A stretch of 51,225 nucleotides of DNA from CAYJCL01 sp964370475 (GTDB lineage: Bacteria > Bacillota_I > Bacilli_A > RF39 > UBA660). Below are positions 26,745 through 35,704 of the stretch, piece by piece. The notes under the pieces are model-generated. The model did not search any database and was not told the origin of the DNA. It saw only the letters and a list, made by a program, of their open reading frames with translations. Numbering within the stretch: the stretch's first letter is position 1; the number at the start of each line of letters is the position of its first letter. Made by a program: the position numbers and the translations under genes. Location: the NCBI GenBank assembly GCA_964370475.1, contig CAYJJI010000008.1, positions 1 through 51,225 on the forward strand. The letters run 5' to 3'.

Positions 26745-28829
26745 CTATATTAGTTTTATATTTGTATGATTTTTCATTAGTTTTCTAATACCAAAGTTTT
26801 TAGAAAATGCTACTGTTATTAATTTTCCATCGTCATCAACAACAACTCCGCGTCCATAAATAGTATGCATTATTACACTGCCAACTTTAATACCTGATTG
26901 ATCACTTGTATATAATTTAGTTTTATCTATTTTTGGTTTATCATGTAATTGTTCGTTGGCTATTTCTAGTAGTTCTTGATTTATTTCTGAAATGAATCTA
27001 CTAGGTGGATTTATACTTTCTTTTCCAAATAACATTCTTCTTTTAGCATTACTAATAAATAAACGTTCTCTGGCTCTTGTTATACCAACATAACATAATC
27101 TTCTTTCTTCTTCTAATCCGCCACTTTCTAAAAAGCTATTCGCATGTGGAAATATTCCTTCTTCCATACCTATTAAAAATACTATTTCAAATTCTAATCC
27201 TTTAGCAGAGTGAACAGTCATTAACGTTATTACGTTATCATCATCTTTATGCTCTGATGTATCTGCTATTAATGTTATTTCTTCTAAGAAATCTGATAAT
27301 GAAGTGCTTCCTGTTCTTTCTTCGAAAGCAGCTGATACACTCTTGAACTCCATTAAATATTCTATTCTTAAATCTGCTTCTAGAGTATTTTCTTTTCTTA
27401 GTTCTTCTAGTATTCCACTTTTATCTAGAATTAAATCTATAAGTTCTGTTAAAGTTTTATCTGATGATTCATCTATTAGTTCGTTAATTAAATTTTTAAA
27501 TAATAATTCTTTGTTTTCACTGATTGCTTCAAACATTGATATATCATTCATTTTAGCTTTTTCTTCGATTCTATTTACCGTAGTAGTACCTATACCTCTT
27601 TTAGGTACATTTATGACTCTTCTTAGAGATATATCATCATTTCTGTTAATTACTAATTTTAAATAAGCTAGTAAGTCTTTTACTTCTTTTCTATTATAGA
27701 AGTAATAACTTCCAACAACTTTATAAGGATAATTGTTTTTCAATAAAAATTCTTCTACTAGTCTTGATTGAGTATTAGTTCTATAAAGAATTCCTATATC
27801 TTTGTAATCTTTATTATCATTTAATTGTTTTTTGATTTCTTCCATTACTAGTGTTATTTCGTGTTTTTCATCGTATGCTCTTAAATATTTTGTTTTTAAT
27901 CCATCACCTTTTGTGGAATAAAGGGTTTTATCTTTTCTTTCTTGGTTGTTTTTAATTACTGAGTTGGCTGCATTTAAGATATTATTTGTACTTCTGTAAT
28001 TTTCTTCTAGTGGAATTATTTTTGCATTCTTATAATCTTTTTCAAAGTTTAGTATGTTTCTGAAGTTTGCACCTCTGAACATATATATAGATTGATCTGG
28101 ATCCCCTACTATAAATAAATTTTGATATTTTTTTGCTAACATTTTTGAAAATTTATACTGAACTTCGTTCGTATCTTGATACTCGTCTATTAGTATGTAT
28201 CTGAATTTTTCTTGATATTTTTCTAGAACAGCGGGATGATTTATAAACATCCTTACTGGTAGCACTAATAAATCATCAAAATCTACTGAATTATTTCTTT
28301 TTAATAATGCTTGATAAGCATAATAAACTTTCTCTGCTACTCTTTCTGCTTCTGTATTAAAAAATTTAGATATTTCTCCATCAGTTAACATTTCATTTTT
28401 TATAAAACTTATTCTATTTCTTATATAATTTGGTGAATGTTCTTTTGGATCATATCCTAAATCTTTTAATATTTTTTTAATTACACTTACTACTTCGTCA
28501 CTATCTAGAATAGTAAAGTTTTTATCTAGTCCAGCATATTCTGTGTTTTCTCTTAATAGCCTTACTCCTAGTGAGTGAAATGTACCTAGAAATGAATAGT
28601 TTCCTGGTTTTAATTTATTTAATCTTTCTTTCATTTCTTTAGCTGCTTTATTAGTAAATGTTATTGCTAATATATTGTATGAATTGATACCTTGATCAAT
28701 TAAATGAGCTATTCTAGTAGTCAGAACTCTTGTCTTTCCTGATCCTGCTCCTGCTATTACTAAGCAAGGCCCATCAATATGTTCTACTGCTTCTTTTTGT
28801 TGTTTGTTTAGTCCTTTTAAATATTCCAT
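26745..28829 (-). CDS. pcrA: ATP-dependent DNA helicase PcrA/UvrD
   Basis: 694 aa superfamily 1A helicase, 3'-to-5'. Q motif LNKQQKEAVEHIDG, Walker A GAGSGKT (27-33), Walker B LIDEYQDTN, and the later motifs VGDPDQSIYMFRGA, EENYRSTNNIL, LMTVHSAKGLEF and ERRLCYVGITRARE are all visible. Roles include repair, plasmid replication and removing protein roadblocks. AAGGAG precedes the ATG. Followed directly by ligA. Confidence 0.96.
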   Translation of the reverse strand: MEYLKGLNKQQKEAVEHIDGPCLVIAGAGSGKTRVLTTRIAHLIDQGINSYNILAITFTNKAAKEMKERLNKLKPGNYSFLGTFHSLGVRLLRENTEYAGLDKNFTILDSDEVVSVIKKILKDLGYDPKEHSPNYIRNRISFIKNEMLTDGEISKFFNTEAERVAEKVYYAYQALLKRNNSVDFDDLLVLPVRMFINHPAVLEKYQEKFRYILIDEYQDTNEVQYKFSKMLAKKYQNLFIVGDPDQSIYMFRGANFRNILNFEKDYKNAKIIPLEENYRSTNNILNAANSVIKNNQERKDKTLYSTKGDGLKTKYLRAYDEKHEITLVMEEIKKQLNDNKDYKDIGILYRTNTQSRLVEEFLLKNNYPYKVVGSYYFYNRKEVKDLLAYLKLVINRNDDISLRRVINVPKRGIGTTTVNRIEEKAKMNDISMFEAISENKELLFKNLINELIDESSDKTLTELIDLILDKSGILEELRKENTLEADLRIEYLMEFKSVSAAFEERTGSTSLSDFLEEITLIADTSEHKDDDNVITLMTVHSAKGLEFEIVFLIGMEEGIFPHANSFLESGGLEEERRLCYVGITRARERLFISNAKRRMLFGKESINPPSRFISEINQELLEIANEQLHDKPKIDKTKLYTSDQSGIKVGSVIMHTIYGRGVVVDDDGKLITVAFSKNFGIRKLMKNHTNIKLI

Positions 28830-28881
28830 ATGTACTCCTTAGATATATTATATCAAAATAGATAGTTTTATACCATGAAAA

Positions 28882-28901
28882 AAGTACACTTTTGTGTACT
28901 T
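28882..28901 (-). terminator. Terminator of the coiled-coil gene pair
   Basis: Stem AAGTACAC / GTGTACTT with a TTTT loop and six T residues downstream on the minus strand; the stem overlaps the 95-residue gene's stop. Confidence 0.7.
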
Positions 28902-29187
28902 ATAAATGTTCTATTATTGCAATATTAGTTTCTATTTTTCCTATTAAATCTTCTGTTTCATATTTAGCAAATATTTCTTTGAAGTCGTTAGAGTCCATTA
29001 GAAACATGTCATAATATAATTTGAATGCATCTTGATAATTTTTTATTCCTAGTCCTTTTATAAATTTAATATTTTCTATTACTGTACTTTTAGTATTTGT
29101 TATTTGTTCTTTAATTAGTTTAGGAATATTTTTTTCTATTTGGCGAATCATTTTTTCTTCAAAGCCTAGTTCAGTTAAAAACTTCAT
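28900..29187 (-). CDS. Small helical protein, unknown
   Basis: 95 aa, all-helical, with alternating short helices (TELGFEEKMIRQIEKN, NIKFIKGLGIKNYQDAF, TNIAIIEHL). The spacing of Asn, Leu and Gly resembles the helical units in the middle of the neighbouring 625-residue protein, around NIEYLKSINIDKEVIKRYE. It overlaps that gene by four bases (ATGA) with GGAGGAG just upstream, so production is strictly coupled. No known domain; a partner subunit or a split-off repeat domain is plausible. Confidence 0.65.
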   Translation of the reverse strand: MKFLTELGFEEKMIRQIEKNIPKLIKEQITNTKSTVIENIKFIKGLGIKNYQDAFKLYYDMFLMDSNDFKEIFAKYETEDLIGKIETNIAIIEHL

Positions 29188-31061
29188 TGTACTCCTCCGT
29201 TTATTTTATCCATTATTTTTTGCATATCTTCTCTATTATAAATAGATCCATATAGTAAAGCTGCTATAATAATTTCTTTAGATTCTACATTAACATTTTT
29301 ATTTAATAGATGCAATAGATTTCTTTCTACTCTTTCTTTTGAGAAGTAGTAATTATCTATTTTATATGTATATTTTAATAATTCAGCATTGTTTAATGTC
29401 TTAGTTAAATCTGTTAATTCAAAATATATATTTTCATTCATGTTGTTTTTATTTAAGTAATGATCATTAATATTTAATGAACTTAATTGTTCAACTATTG
29501 AATTATTAATTATACTTTTTAAGTTTTGTTCCATTTCTTCTTTTGATTGAATATTCATACTTGAAGTATCCATACCTTCAAATATTTTAGCGAATTCATC
29601 ATCATTGAATACAAAGTCATAATATTGTCCATTATTACTTTTTATTGGAACGTTATTCTTTTTACAGAATGCTATTTTAGAACTCATATCTACTAGATTA
29701 GTACTTAATCTTTCTGGATTATCAACTATAATACTTTCTTCTCCAGTTTCTACTAGAGCATCTATTCCTTTTATAAGTTCGTTACTTTCTTGAGTTAGAC
29801 ATTGAATAGCTTTTTTTCCATTTTTCTTATCTAGTGAAATTTGATATTTAGTAATTGCTCCTAGGTTGTTTTTAAATACATCTTGTTCTACAAATAAATT
29901 AGCTATATTTTTTGATAATTCTGTTTGATCTAGTACTATACCTTTACTAATTAATGATTCGTAGTTTGAAAAGAAATTACCTAGTCCTTGTTTTAATAAT
30001 CCTAATGGGATTAATGACATTGAGATATCACTTTCTTCACAGATCATTTTTAAATTATTTAAATCTTCTAAAGTATATGCAAGTAATATATCAAAATTCA
30101 ATTCTATATCTTGAGGTGTTTTGTTTAGTTCGATAAACAGTTTTATTTTATCTATTAGTGTATTATCTGTTAATACAGTTTCGTATCTTTTAATTACTTC
30201 TTTATCAATATTTATACTTTTTAAGTATTCGATATTTTGTTTAGCTATTTCTTCAGTAGTTTTTGTTTCTTTTTCTACTACTATTTCTGATTTTTCTTCT
30301 TTTTTCTCTTCTTTGATGATATCAGCAAATTCTACTTTTGTTATTTCTGTAGGAGTCGGTTCTTCTGTATCTGATGCATCATGAGCATTTTTTATTACTT
30401 CTGTAATATTTTTTCCTGTATTCATTGAAGATGTAAATTCATCATTATAAGCTTGTAATGTACCTTCTGGAAATAATATCATCTTTCCTAGCTCTGTTAT
30501 ATCATCTTCATTAAAATGAAGAGAATTTAATAGTTCTTGAACTGAATCTCTTGTTATACTTCCATTACCATTTAATGATTCATCAATTAATTTAGCTAAT
30601 CTTTCTTGCATTTGAATTGCATCTGTTAATTTGCATTCTAATTCTGTAGCATCGATCTCTGTTTCTGATATTTTCTTTTTAGTTACATCAATATCACTTT
30701 CTGATTTTTTGATATTATCATTAATTTCTTCTATTCTTGAAGGAATTATTTCTTTAATGTTACTTAGCATTTTTTCTGGATCGAAATTTTCATTAGCTTC
30801 TTCTAGAAGAATAGAATATTTATCTGATTTCATACCTTCAAATTCTGCGATGAAACTAGCAAATTGTTTATCTAATTCTGTTTTTTTAGTTGTGAAAGTG
30901 CTTTTTTCACTTTCTAATTTTTTAGATTCTTCTAATAATACATTTGAGTTTTCTTTATTTTCGATTATCTTTTCGTTTATTTCTTTTACTATTGTGCTAT
31001 CTTTACTTTTTAAGTTATATAAGCGTTCTAGTAAGTTTCTTTGTTCAATTGTTAAGTTCAT
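29184..31061 (-). CDS. Long coiled-coil cytoplasmic protein, unknown
   Basis: 625 aa with no signal or membrane segment. Residues about 5-175 form a long coiled coil rich in Lys, Glu and Ser. A charged linker follows near 235-270 (KEEKKEEKSEIVVEKETK). The remainder is helical with repeat-like units such as NIEYLKSINIDKEVIKRY. I do not recognise any family. It is the first gene of a two-gene operon with the 95-residue protein. The architecture suggests a scaffold or structural partner, but nothing catalytic is visible. Confidence 0.65.
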   Translation of the reverse strand: MNLTIEQRNLLERLYNLKSKDSTIVKEINEKIIENKENSNVLLEESKKLESEKSTFTTKKTELDKQFASFIAEFEGMKSDKYSILLEEANENFDPEKMLSNIKEIIPSRIEEINDNIKKSESDIDVTKKKISETEIDATELECKLTDAIQMQERLAKLIDESLNGNGSITRDSVQELLNSLHFNEDDITELGKMILFPEGTLQAYNDEFTSSMNTGKNITEVIKNAHDASDTEEPTPTEITKVEFADIIKEEKKEEKSEIVVEKETKTTEEIAKQNIEYLKSINIDKEVIKRYETVLTDNTLIDKIKLFIELNKTPQDIELNFDILLAYTLEDLNNLKMICEESDISMSLIPLGLLKQGLGNFFSNYESLISKGIVLDQTELSKNIANLFVEQDVFKNNLGAITKYQISLDKKNGKKAIQCLTQESNELIKGIDALVETGEESIIVDNPERLSTNLVDMSSKIAFCKKNNVPIKSNNGQYYDFVFNDDEFAKIFEGMDTSSMNIQSKEEMEQNLKSIINNSIVEQLSSLNINDHYLNKNNMNENIYFELTDLTKTLNNAELLKYTYKIDNYYFSKERVERNLLHLLNKNVNVESKEIIIAALLYGSIYNREDMQKIMDKINGGVQ

Positions 31062-31141
31062 TCTAACAACTCCTTTATTATTCTTTATTAGTATATCAAA
31101 TATAGTTATTAATGTAAATTGTTTTTGTTTTATTGGTTCTT

Positions 31142-31205
31142 ATGTATGATTTGTCATACATTTATTATGTAAAATATACATTTTATTGTCATAGATGTTT
31201 TACAT
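31142..31205. promoter_or_regulatory. Three ATGT-N-ACAT palindromes upstream of the ABC importer
   Basis: Site 1 (31142-31161) has arms ATGTATGA and TCATACAT. Site 2 (31167-31181) has arms ATGTA and TACAT. Site 3 (31195-31205) has arms ATGT and ACAT around three T and overlaps the -35 box. Repeated half-sites suggest a regulator binding as an array. Confidence 0.4.
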
Positions 31206-31233
31206 TCACTTTTGTTAGTTATCTTCATATAAT
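31205..31233 (+). promoter_or_regulatory. Promoter of the NitT/TauT-type ABC importer
   Basis: -35 TTCACT (31205-31210), 17-base spacer and a perfect TATAAT -10 box (31228-31233), giving a leader of under 20 bases before the apparent ATT start codon. Confidence 0.55.
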
Positions 31234-31257
31234 ACTTGTAGAAATGGAGAGATTTTT

Positions 31258-32241
31258 ATTAAGAAAATTGGAAGTTTATTAGTATTAGTGCTTCTTTTAT
31301 TTATGACTATAGTTAGTTTTTTTATAAAAGAAGATACTAATAATAATTTAAGTGAGATAACTGTTGCTGAGGTTACTCACAGTTTGTTTTATACTCCTTG
31401 GTATGTTGCTATTGAAAATGGATATTTTGAAGAGGAAGGTATTTCTATTGATTTAGTTTTAACTCCTGGAGCCGATAAAGTTAGTGCGGCATTATTATCT
31501 AATGATGCTGATATTGGATTTGCTGGTCCAGAAAGCGCTATTTACGTTTATGAAGGTGGTGAAGAAGATCATATTATTGCATTTGCTGGTTTAACTAAGA
31601 GAGATGGTCAGTTCATTGTTTCTAGGGAGAATATTATTGATTTCACTTTAGAAGATTTATATGATAAAGAAATTTTAGGTGGTAGAGTTGGCGGAATGCC
31701 TTTGCTTAACTTTTTAAATGCTTTAGATGTAAATGATATTGATCAAAATAAAGTTGAAGTAAATACTGCTATTGAGTTTGCTGCAATGACAGGTTCTTTT
31801 ACTGGTGGTGTTGGAGATTTTATAAATGTTTTTGAACCTAGTGCTACTATGTTAGAAAATGAAGGCATTGGTTATGTAGTAGCTTCTGTGGGTGAATTAT
31901 CTGGGGAAGTACCTTATACTACGTTTTTAACTAGAAGTAGTTATTTTGATGATAAACAAGAACTTTTAAGTGGTTTTGTTAGAGCTTTACAAAGAGGAAT
32001 TGATTTTACTTTGAATAGTCAAACTATTGACGTTGCCTATTCTGTTCAAAATCAGTTCATGGATAATTCAATTAATGAAATAACAAAGATTATAGATAGA
32101 TATAAAAACGCTGATGTTTGGTATGATACTACATTGATTAACGAAATAGCTTTTGATAATTTACAATCTATGATGGTTAAAGAAGAACTTATTGATGATT
32201 ACGTTTCGTTTAATGAAGTAGTTAAAAATATTCATGACTAG
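31258..32241 (+). CDS. ABC transporter substrate-binding protein, NitT/TauT (NMT1-like) family
   Basis: 327 aa from the proposed ATT start at 31258. GGAGAG lies six bases upstream and the product then begins with KK plus a hydrophobic stretch, the expected export signal. The next usual start is GTG at 31288, which would remove the basic residues. The mature part has the family pattern TPWYVAIENGYFEEEGI, DADIGFAGPESAIYVY and SGFVRALQRGI. Relatives bind sulfonates, nitrate or thiamine precursors. There is no lipobox cysteine, so it may stay anchored by its signal. First gene of a three-gene importer with ATPase and permease. Confidence 0.82.
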   Translation: MKKIGSLLVLVLLLFMTIVSFFIKEDTNNNLSEITVAEVTHSLFYTPWYVAIENGYFEEEGISIDLVLTPGADKVSAALLSNDADIGFAGPESAIYVYEGGEEDHIIAFAGLTKRDGQFIVSRENIIDFTLEDLYDKEILGGRVGGMPLLNFLNALDVNDIDQNKVEVNTAIEFAAMTGSFTGGVGDFINVFEPSATMLENEGIGYVVASVGELSGEVPYTTFLTRSSYFDDKQELLSGFVRALQRGIDFTLNSQTIDVAYSVQNQFMDNSINEITKIIDRYKNADVWYDTTLINEIAFDNLQSMMVKEELIDDYVSFNEVVKNIHD

Positions 32242-32980
32242 TATTTTAGAAGTTAAAAACTTATATAAGAAATATCATACAGAAAATTCTGAAATAGATG
32301 CTTTATGTGATATTTCTTTTAAAGTTTTTAAAGGTGATTTTATTTCTATCGTAGGTAGTAGTGGTTGTGGTAAAAGTACTTTGTTACATATTTTAGCTAA
32401 TATCGAGGAGTTAAGTAGTGGCGAAATCATTAAAAAAGATAATATCAAACTGGGATATATGTTACAACAAGATGCCCTACTTCCTTGGTTAAATATATTA
32501 GATAATGTTACTATAGGTTTAAGAATTAATAAATCTTTAAATAAGGATATCGAGTCTGATGCAATAAAAATGTTAACTAAATATGGACTAGAAGAATTTA
32601 TATATAGTTATCCTAGTAATTTATCAGGGGGAATGCGTCAGAGAGTTGCACTGATTAGAACTTTAATTATGAATCCAGATATTATATTACTAGATGAACC
32701 TTTCTCAGCCTTAGATTATCAAACAAGATTAGTACTAAGTAATAATATTTATGATATTTTGAAAAATGAAAGTAAAACTGTAGTTATGATAACTCATGAT
32801 TTGGCAGAAGCTATTAGTATGTCTAGTAGGATTATAGTTTTAAGTAAAAGACCTGGTACTATAAAGAGTGATATAACTATTGTATTTTCAAAAGATATGA
32901 CACCTGTTGATAGAAGAAACGATAATAAATTTAAGGATTATTATTCTTTATTATGTAAGGAGCTTGATTTGTTTGTCTAA
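32234..32980 (+). CDS. ABC importer ATP-binding protein, NitT/TauT family
   Basis: 248 aa. Walker A is GSSGCGKST (41-49), signature LSGGMRQRVALIR, Walker B IILLDEPFSALD, and the H-loop ITHDLAEAI. The order and motifs are those of TauB/SsuB/ThiZ-type ATPases that pair with NMT1-like binding proteins. Its start overlaps the binding-protein stop by eight bases, and its end overlaps the permease start. Confidence 0.92.
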   Translation: MTSILEVKNLYKKYHTENSEIDALCDISFKVFKGDFISIVGSSGCGKSTLLHILANIEELSSGEIIKKDNIKLGYMLQQDALLPWLNILDNVTIGLRINKSLNKDIESDAIKMLTKYGLEEFIYSYPSNLSGGMRQRVALIRTLIMNPDIILLDEPFSALDYQTRLVLSNNIYDILKNESKTVVMITHDLAEAISMSSRIIVLSKRPGTIKSDITIVFSKDMTPVDRRNDNKFKDYYSLLCKELDLFV

Positions 32981-33761
32981 TGAGCAATTATTATTTCTAA
33001 AAAAAATAAAGAGAGATAAATTGTTAATAAAGTTAGTTCAAGTATTTATTATATTTTCATTTTTAATTATGTGGGAAGTTTTGAATTATTTTAATATTAT
33101 TAATGATTTTATTTTTTCTAAACCTTCTAGTATATTTATTACTATTTATGAATTGTTTATAAGTGGAGAATTATATAAACATTTATCTACTACTTTGTTT
33201 GAAGTATTATTATCCTTTAGTTTAGGAATGAGTTTAGGTTTATTAGTTGCAATTGTTTTATATATGGTACCTTTTTTAAACAAGGTTTTGGAACCCTTTT
33301 TAGTGATGTTAAACTCTTTACCTAAAGTTGCTATAGGACCTATGTTAATTATCTGGAGCGGAGCTAATATTAGTACTGTAATAGTCATGGCGTTACTTAT
33401 AAATTTAATAGTTACTATAATTTCTATTCTGAATGGCTTTTATCATACTGATCCCATTATATTAAAGTTATTTAAATCTTTTAAAGCTTCTAAGTTTAGA
33501 ACTTTTAAATATTTAATTTTACCTAGTTCTAAGGGTGTAATATTTTCTACTATTAAACTTAATATTTCTATGACTTTAATCGGTGTTATTATGGGAGAAT
33601 TTTTAGTAAGTCGTCAAGGTATTGGATATTTAATTATATATGGTACTCAAGTATTTAATTTAGATTTAGTTATAAGTGGGATTGTTATTTTATTAATTAT
33701 ATCATTTTTATTATATAAATTATCTAATCTTATTGAGAATAAAATTTCAAATAAAAACTAA
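32973..33761 (+). CDS. ABC importer permease, NitT/TauT family
   Basis: 262 aa, about six membrane helices, with the coupling-loop signature MLNSLPKVAIGPMLIIWSG of SsuC/TauC-type permeases and GVIMGEFLVSRQGIGYLI near the C terminus. I place the start at a TTG at 32973 (MSNEQLLFL): AAGGAG lies ten bases upstream and the frame overlaps the ATPase stop by eight bases. A much longer reading from 32907 lies inside the ATPase coding region. Confidence 0.85.
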   Translation: MSNEQLLFLKKIKRDKLLIKLVQVFIIFSFLIMWEVLNYFNIINDFIFSKPSSIFITIYELFISGELYKHLSTTLFEVLLSFSLGMSLGLLVAIVLYMVPFLNKVLEPFLVMLNSLPKVAIGPMLIIWSGANISTVIVMALLINLIVTIISILNGFYHTDPIILKLFKSFKASKFRTFKYLILPSSKGVIFSTIKLNISMTLIGVIMGEFLVSRQGIGYLIIYGTQVFNLDLVISGIVILLIISFLLYKLSNLIENKISNKN

Positions 33762-33781
33762 GATGTTTGTATCTTAGTTTT
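33754..33781. terminator. Bidirectional terminator between importer and signal peptidase genes
   Basis: Strong stem AAAACTAAGAT / ATCTTAGTTTT with a six-base loop, covering the permease stop and the stop of the minus-strand peptidase gene. Confidence 0.8.
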
Positions 33782-34911
33782 CTTTATTTTCTTCACTATC
33801 TTTTATTCTACTCATTATCAAATCTAAATCTACTTTAGGTTCTTCTACTTGTTCTTCTTGTGGAGTTGGAATATTTTGATTATTGTAGTTTTCTTCTATT
33901 GTACTTTCTTGATATGATTGCGTTTGATAATTATTTTGTTCTTCATTTATTTCTTGTTGATATGGTTGGGTTTGATAATTATTTTGTTCTTCATTTATTT
34001 CTTGTTGATATGATTGGGTTTGATAATTATTTGGTTCTTCATTTATTTCTTGTTGATATGATTGGGTTNNNNNNNNNNNNNNNNNNNNNNNNNNNNNNNN
34101 NNNNNNNNNNNNNNNNNNNNNNNNNNNNNNNNNNNNNNNNNNNNNNNNNNNNNNNNNNNNNNNNNNNNTCATTTATTTCTTGTTGATATGATTGTGTTTG
34201 ATAATTATTTGGTTCCTTATCATTTATTTTTTTGTCATATTTTTTAAATAATTTTTCTCTAATTGATTGTTTTTTTATTTCTTCTTGTTTTATAGTTTCA
34301 TCAGCACTTTTGTTCATGTCATCTACTTTATTTTTTGCTGATACTAATTTGTTTAATTTTAGTAAGTCCATTCCTATAATTATGATTGCTGGTATTAATA
34401 TTATAATTATCCATCCACCAACACTACTTAATAGAAATTTTAATCTTCCTAACTGAGGGATTGTAAATACTACTTCTCCCACTATATTTTCGTAGGGTAC
34501 CGTTGTATCATCTGGACTTAAGTTATTATCTCCTTGAGTTTGATATTCTACTGTTCCATCTTCTAATTCTCTTATATCTATAACTCTATGCGTTATGAGC
34601 CTTGCTGAGTATAATTTACTTGTTGAGTGGAATGTTATTACATCCCCCACTTCTATCTCTTCTGGACCAGAAGGCATTATATTTATTACTACATCGTATA
34701 CTTTTATTTTTGGTTCCATACTTGGACTCACTATTGTATATAATGATACTGGTGGATTTTCATCCTTAGATCTTGCTATTGCTGCTGTTATGAACACATA
34801 CATTAGAAATGCTGCAATTACTACTAATAGTACTATTAAAACCCATGTAAAAATGTTCCCTATTTTTTTAGAGGTGTTTTTAGAGTTAGTTGTACTTATT
34901 CCTTCTATCAT
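33774..34911 (-). CDS. SipW-type signal peptidase I with a repetitive C-terminal tail (interrupted by a scaffold gap)
   Basis: Read here as one gene although the 100-N gap shifts the frame. Residues 1-210 are a SipW/archaeal-type peptidase: membrane helix (about 21-48), Ser in IVSPSMEP, and His rather than Lys in LITHRVIDI, giving a Ser-His dyad; a second helix follows (GGWIIIILIPAIIIIGMDLL). After a basic linker the tail repeats a 16-residue Tyr/Gln/Asn unit (consensus NNYQTQSYQQEINEEQ) and ends in an acidic segment with VDLDLIMSRIKDSEENKEN. It follows two genes with SipW-type signal peptides, its probable substrates. The extra tail is unusual for the family. Confidence 0.8.
33911..34216. 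repeat. 48-bp in-frame tandem repeat coding the signal peptidase tail
   Basis: Three full units lie at 33911-33958, 33959-34006 and 34007-34054, then a partial unit before the gap and about one unit after it. Each codes 16 residues. Copies differ at a few positions only, which explains the assembly break. Confidence 0.9.
34069..34168. other. Assembly gap of 100 N inside the repeat tract
   Basis: Exactly 100 N, a placeholder length. Repeat phase on both sides requires a true gap of 18 + 48k bases, all multiples of three; 100 does not fit, so the frame break is an artefact. Confidence 0.95.
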
Positions 34912-34959
34912 ATTATGCCCCTTATATTCTATTTAATTATAAAATATAATTCAAAAAAA

Positions 34960-34977
34960 AACAATATAAATATTGTT
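34960..34977 (-). terminator. Terminator after the second fibre-like gene
   Basis: Stem AACAATA / TATTGTT with a four-base loop and a nine-base T run on the minus strand. It overlaps the stop codon, and read-through to the signal peptidase gene is possible. Confidence 0.6.
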
Positions 34978-35629
34978 ATATTACTGCAATAGTGTCTGCG
35001 CTCACTATTGTTGTGAAGTTTTTACCTTGTGAAAATTGTTCTGTTGTTAAATTTTCAAAGTAATATACTAAATAATATGTTTCTTTTGGTAATGTTCCTT
35101 GGAACGTTTGGTCATCTAAGATAATTTCATTTGTTCCTTGCAACGTTCCACTTAAAATAGCATCGCTATTTCCTGTGAAACCAAAATGATTTAAAGTATC
35201 ATTTCTATATATTTCTTTAAATGTATTTACATATGTTCCTGGTGTCATTGTTACATAGTGTGTAGATGGTGTTTTAGTTTTATACAGTTCAAACTTAATT
35301 TCATCATTAAATGCAGGATCTACCTCAAAATTCAATTTTATTTGGTAATTTGCTTTTGCTTCATTTGGTGTATCTGGTTGAGATTCAATTGTAAATACTT
35401 GAATTCCTATCCATCCTGGTATTATACCACCTGCTGGAAATACTGGACTATCCACAGCTTCGAATTTAACTCCTGCTAAGATAGCTGTTTCAATCGTATT
35501 AGTTTGCGGATCTCCTTCAACTCCAGTTGAAAAATATGCAAATACTGCTCCAGATATCGCAGTAATAAATGATAATACACTAATTACTGTTAAAATAAAT
35601 ATACTTCTTTTTGATTCTTTATTTTCCAT
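34976..35629 (-). CDS. SipW-dependent-type secreted protein (TasA/camelysin-like), paralogue 2
   Basis: 217 aa. The N terminus carries a basic start and a hydrophobic stretch ending in ISGAVFAYFSTG, the SipW-type signal peptide with AxFAYFS. The secreted part is beta-rich with PGWIGIQVFTIES, NYQIKLNFEVDPAFNDEIKFELYKTK and TYYLVYYFENLT, each matched in the next gene upstream (PGWAGAASISV, YQVTLDKNGLNPAFSTWITYTVYKT, TYYVLYQF). It lacks cysteine pairs. It probably forms or caps an extracellular fibre, by analogy with TasA. The SipW-like gene follows 64 bases later. Confidence 0.75.
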   Translation of the reverse strand: MENKESKRSIFILTVISVLSFITAISGAVFAYFSTGVEGDPQTNTIETAILAGVKFEAVDSPVFPAGGIIPGWIGIQVFTIESQPDTPNEAKANYQIKLNFEVDPAFNDEIKFELYKTKTPSTHYVTMTPGTYVNTFKEIYRNDTLNHFGFTGNSDAILSGTLQGTNEIILDDQTFQGTLPKETYYLVYYFENLTTEQFSQGKNFTTIVSADTIAVI

Positions 35630-35686
35630 TACTATTCACCTATAATAATAATAGCAGAATAATTTATAAATTACAAGATACAAAAA

Positions 35687-35704
35687 AAACAACCTAAGTT
35701 GTTT
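35687..35704 (-). terminator. Terminator after the first fibre-like gene
   Basis: Stem AAACAAC / GTTGTTT, loop CTAA, long T run on the minus strand. A partial stop here would make the first gene's transcript more abundant than the downstream genes. Confidence 0.65.

Noticed and set aside
31062..31257. TPP or other riboswitch upstream of the ABC importer
   Set aside because: The predicted promoter leaves under 20 bases of leader before the start codon, and no conserved riboswitch core was seen.
33911..34216. CRISPR array
   Set aside because: The repeats are directly tandem with no spacers, in frame and coding.
33860..34247. Plus-strand ORFs across the N gap
   Set aside because: They are reverse readings of the repeat tract and of unknown bases.
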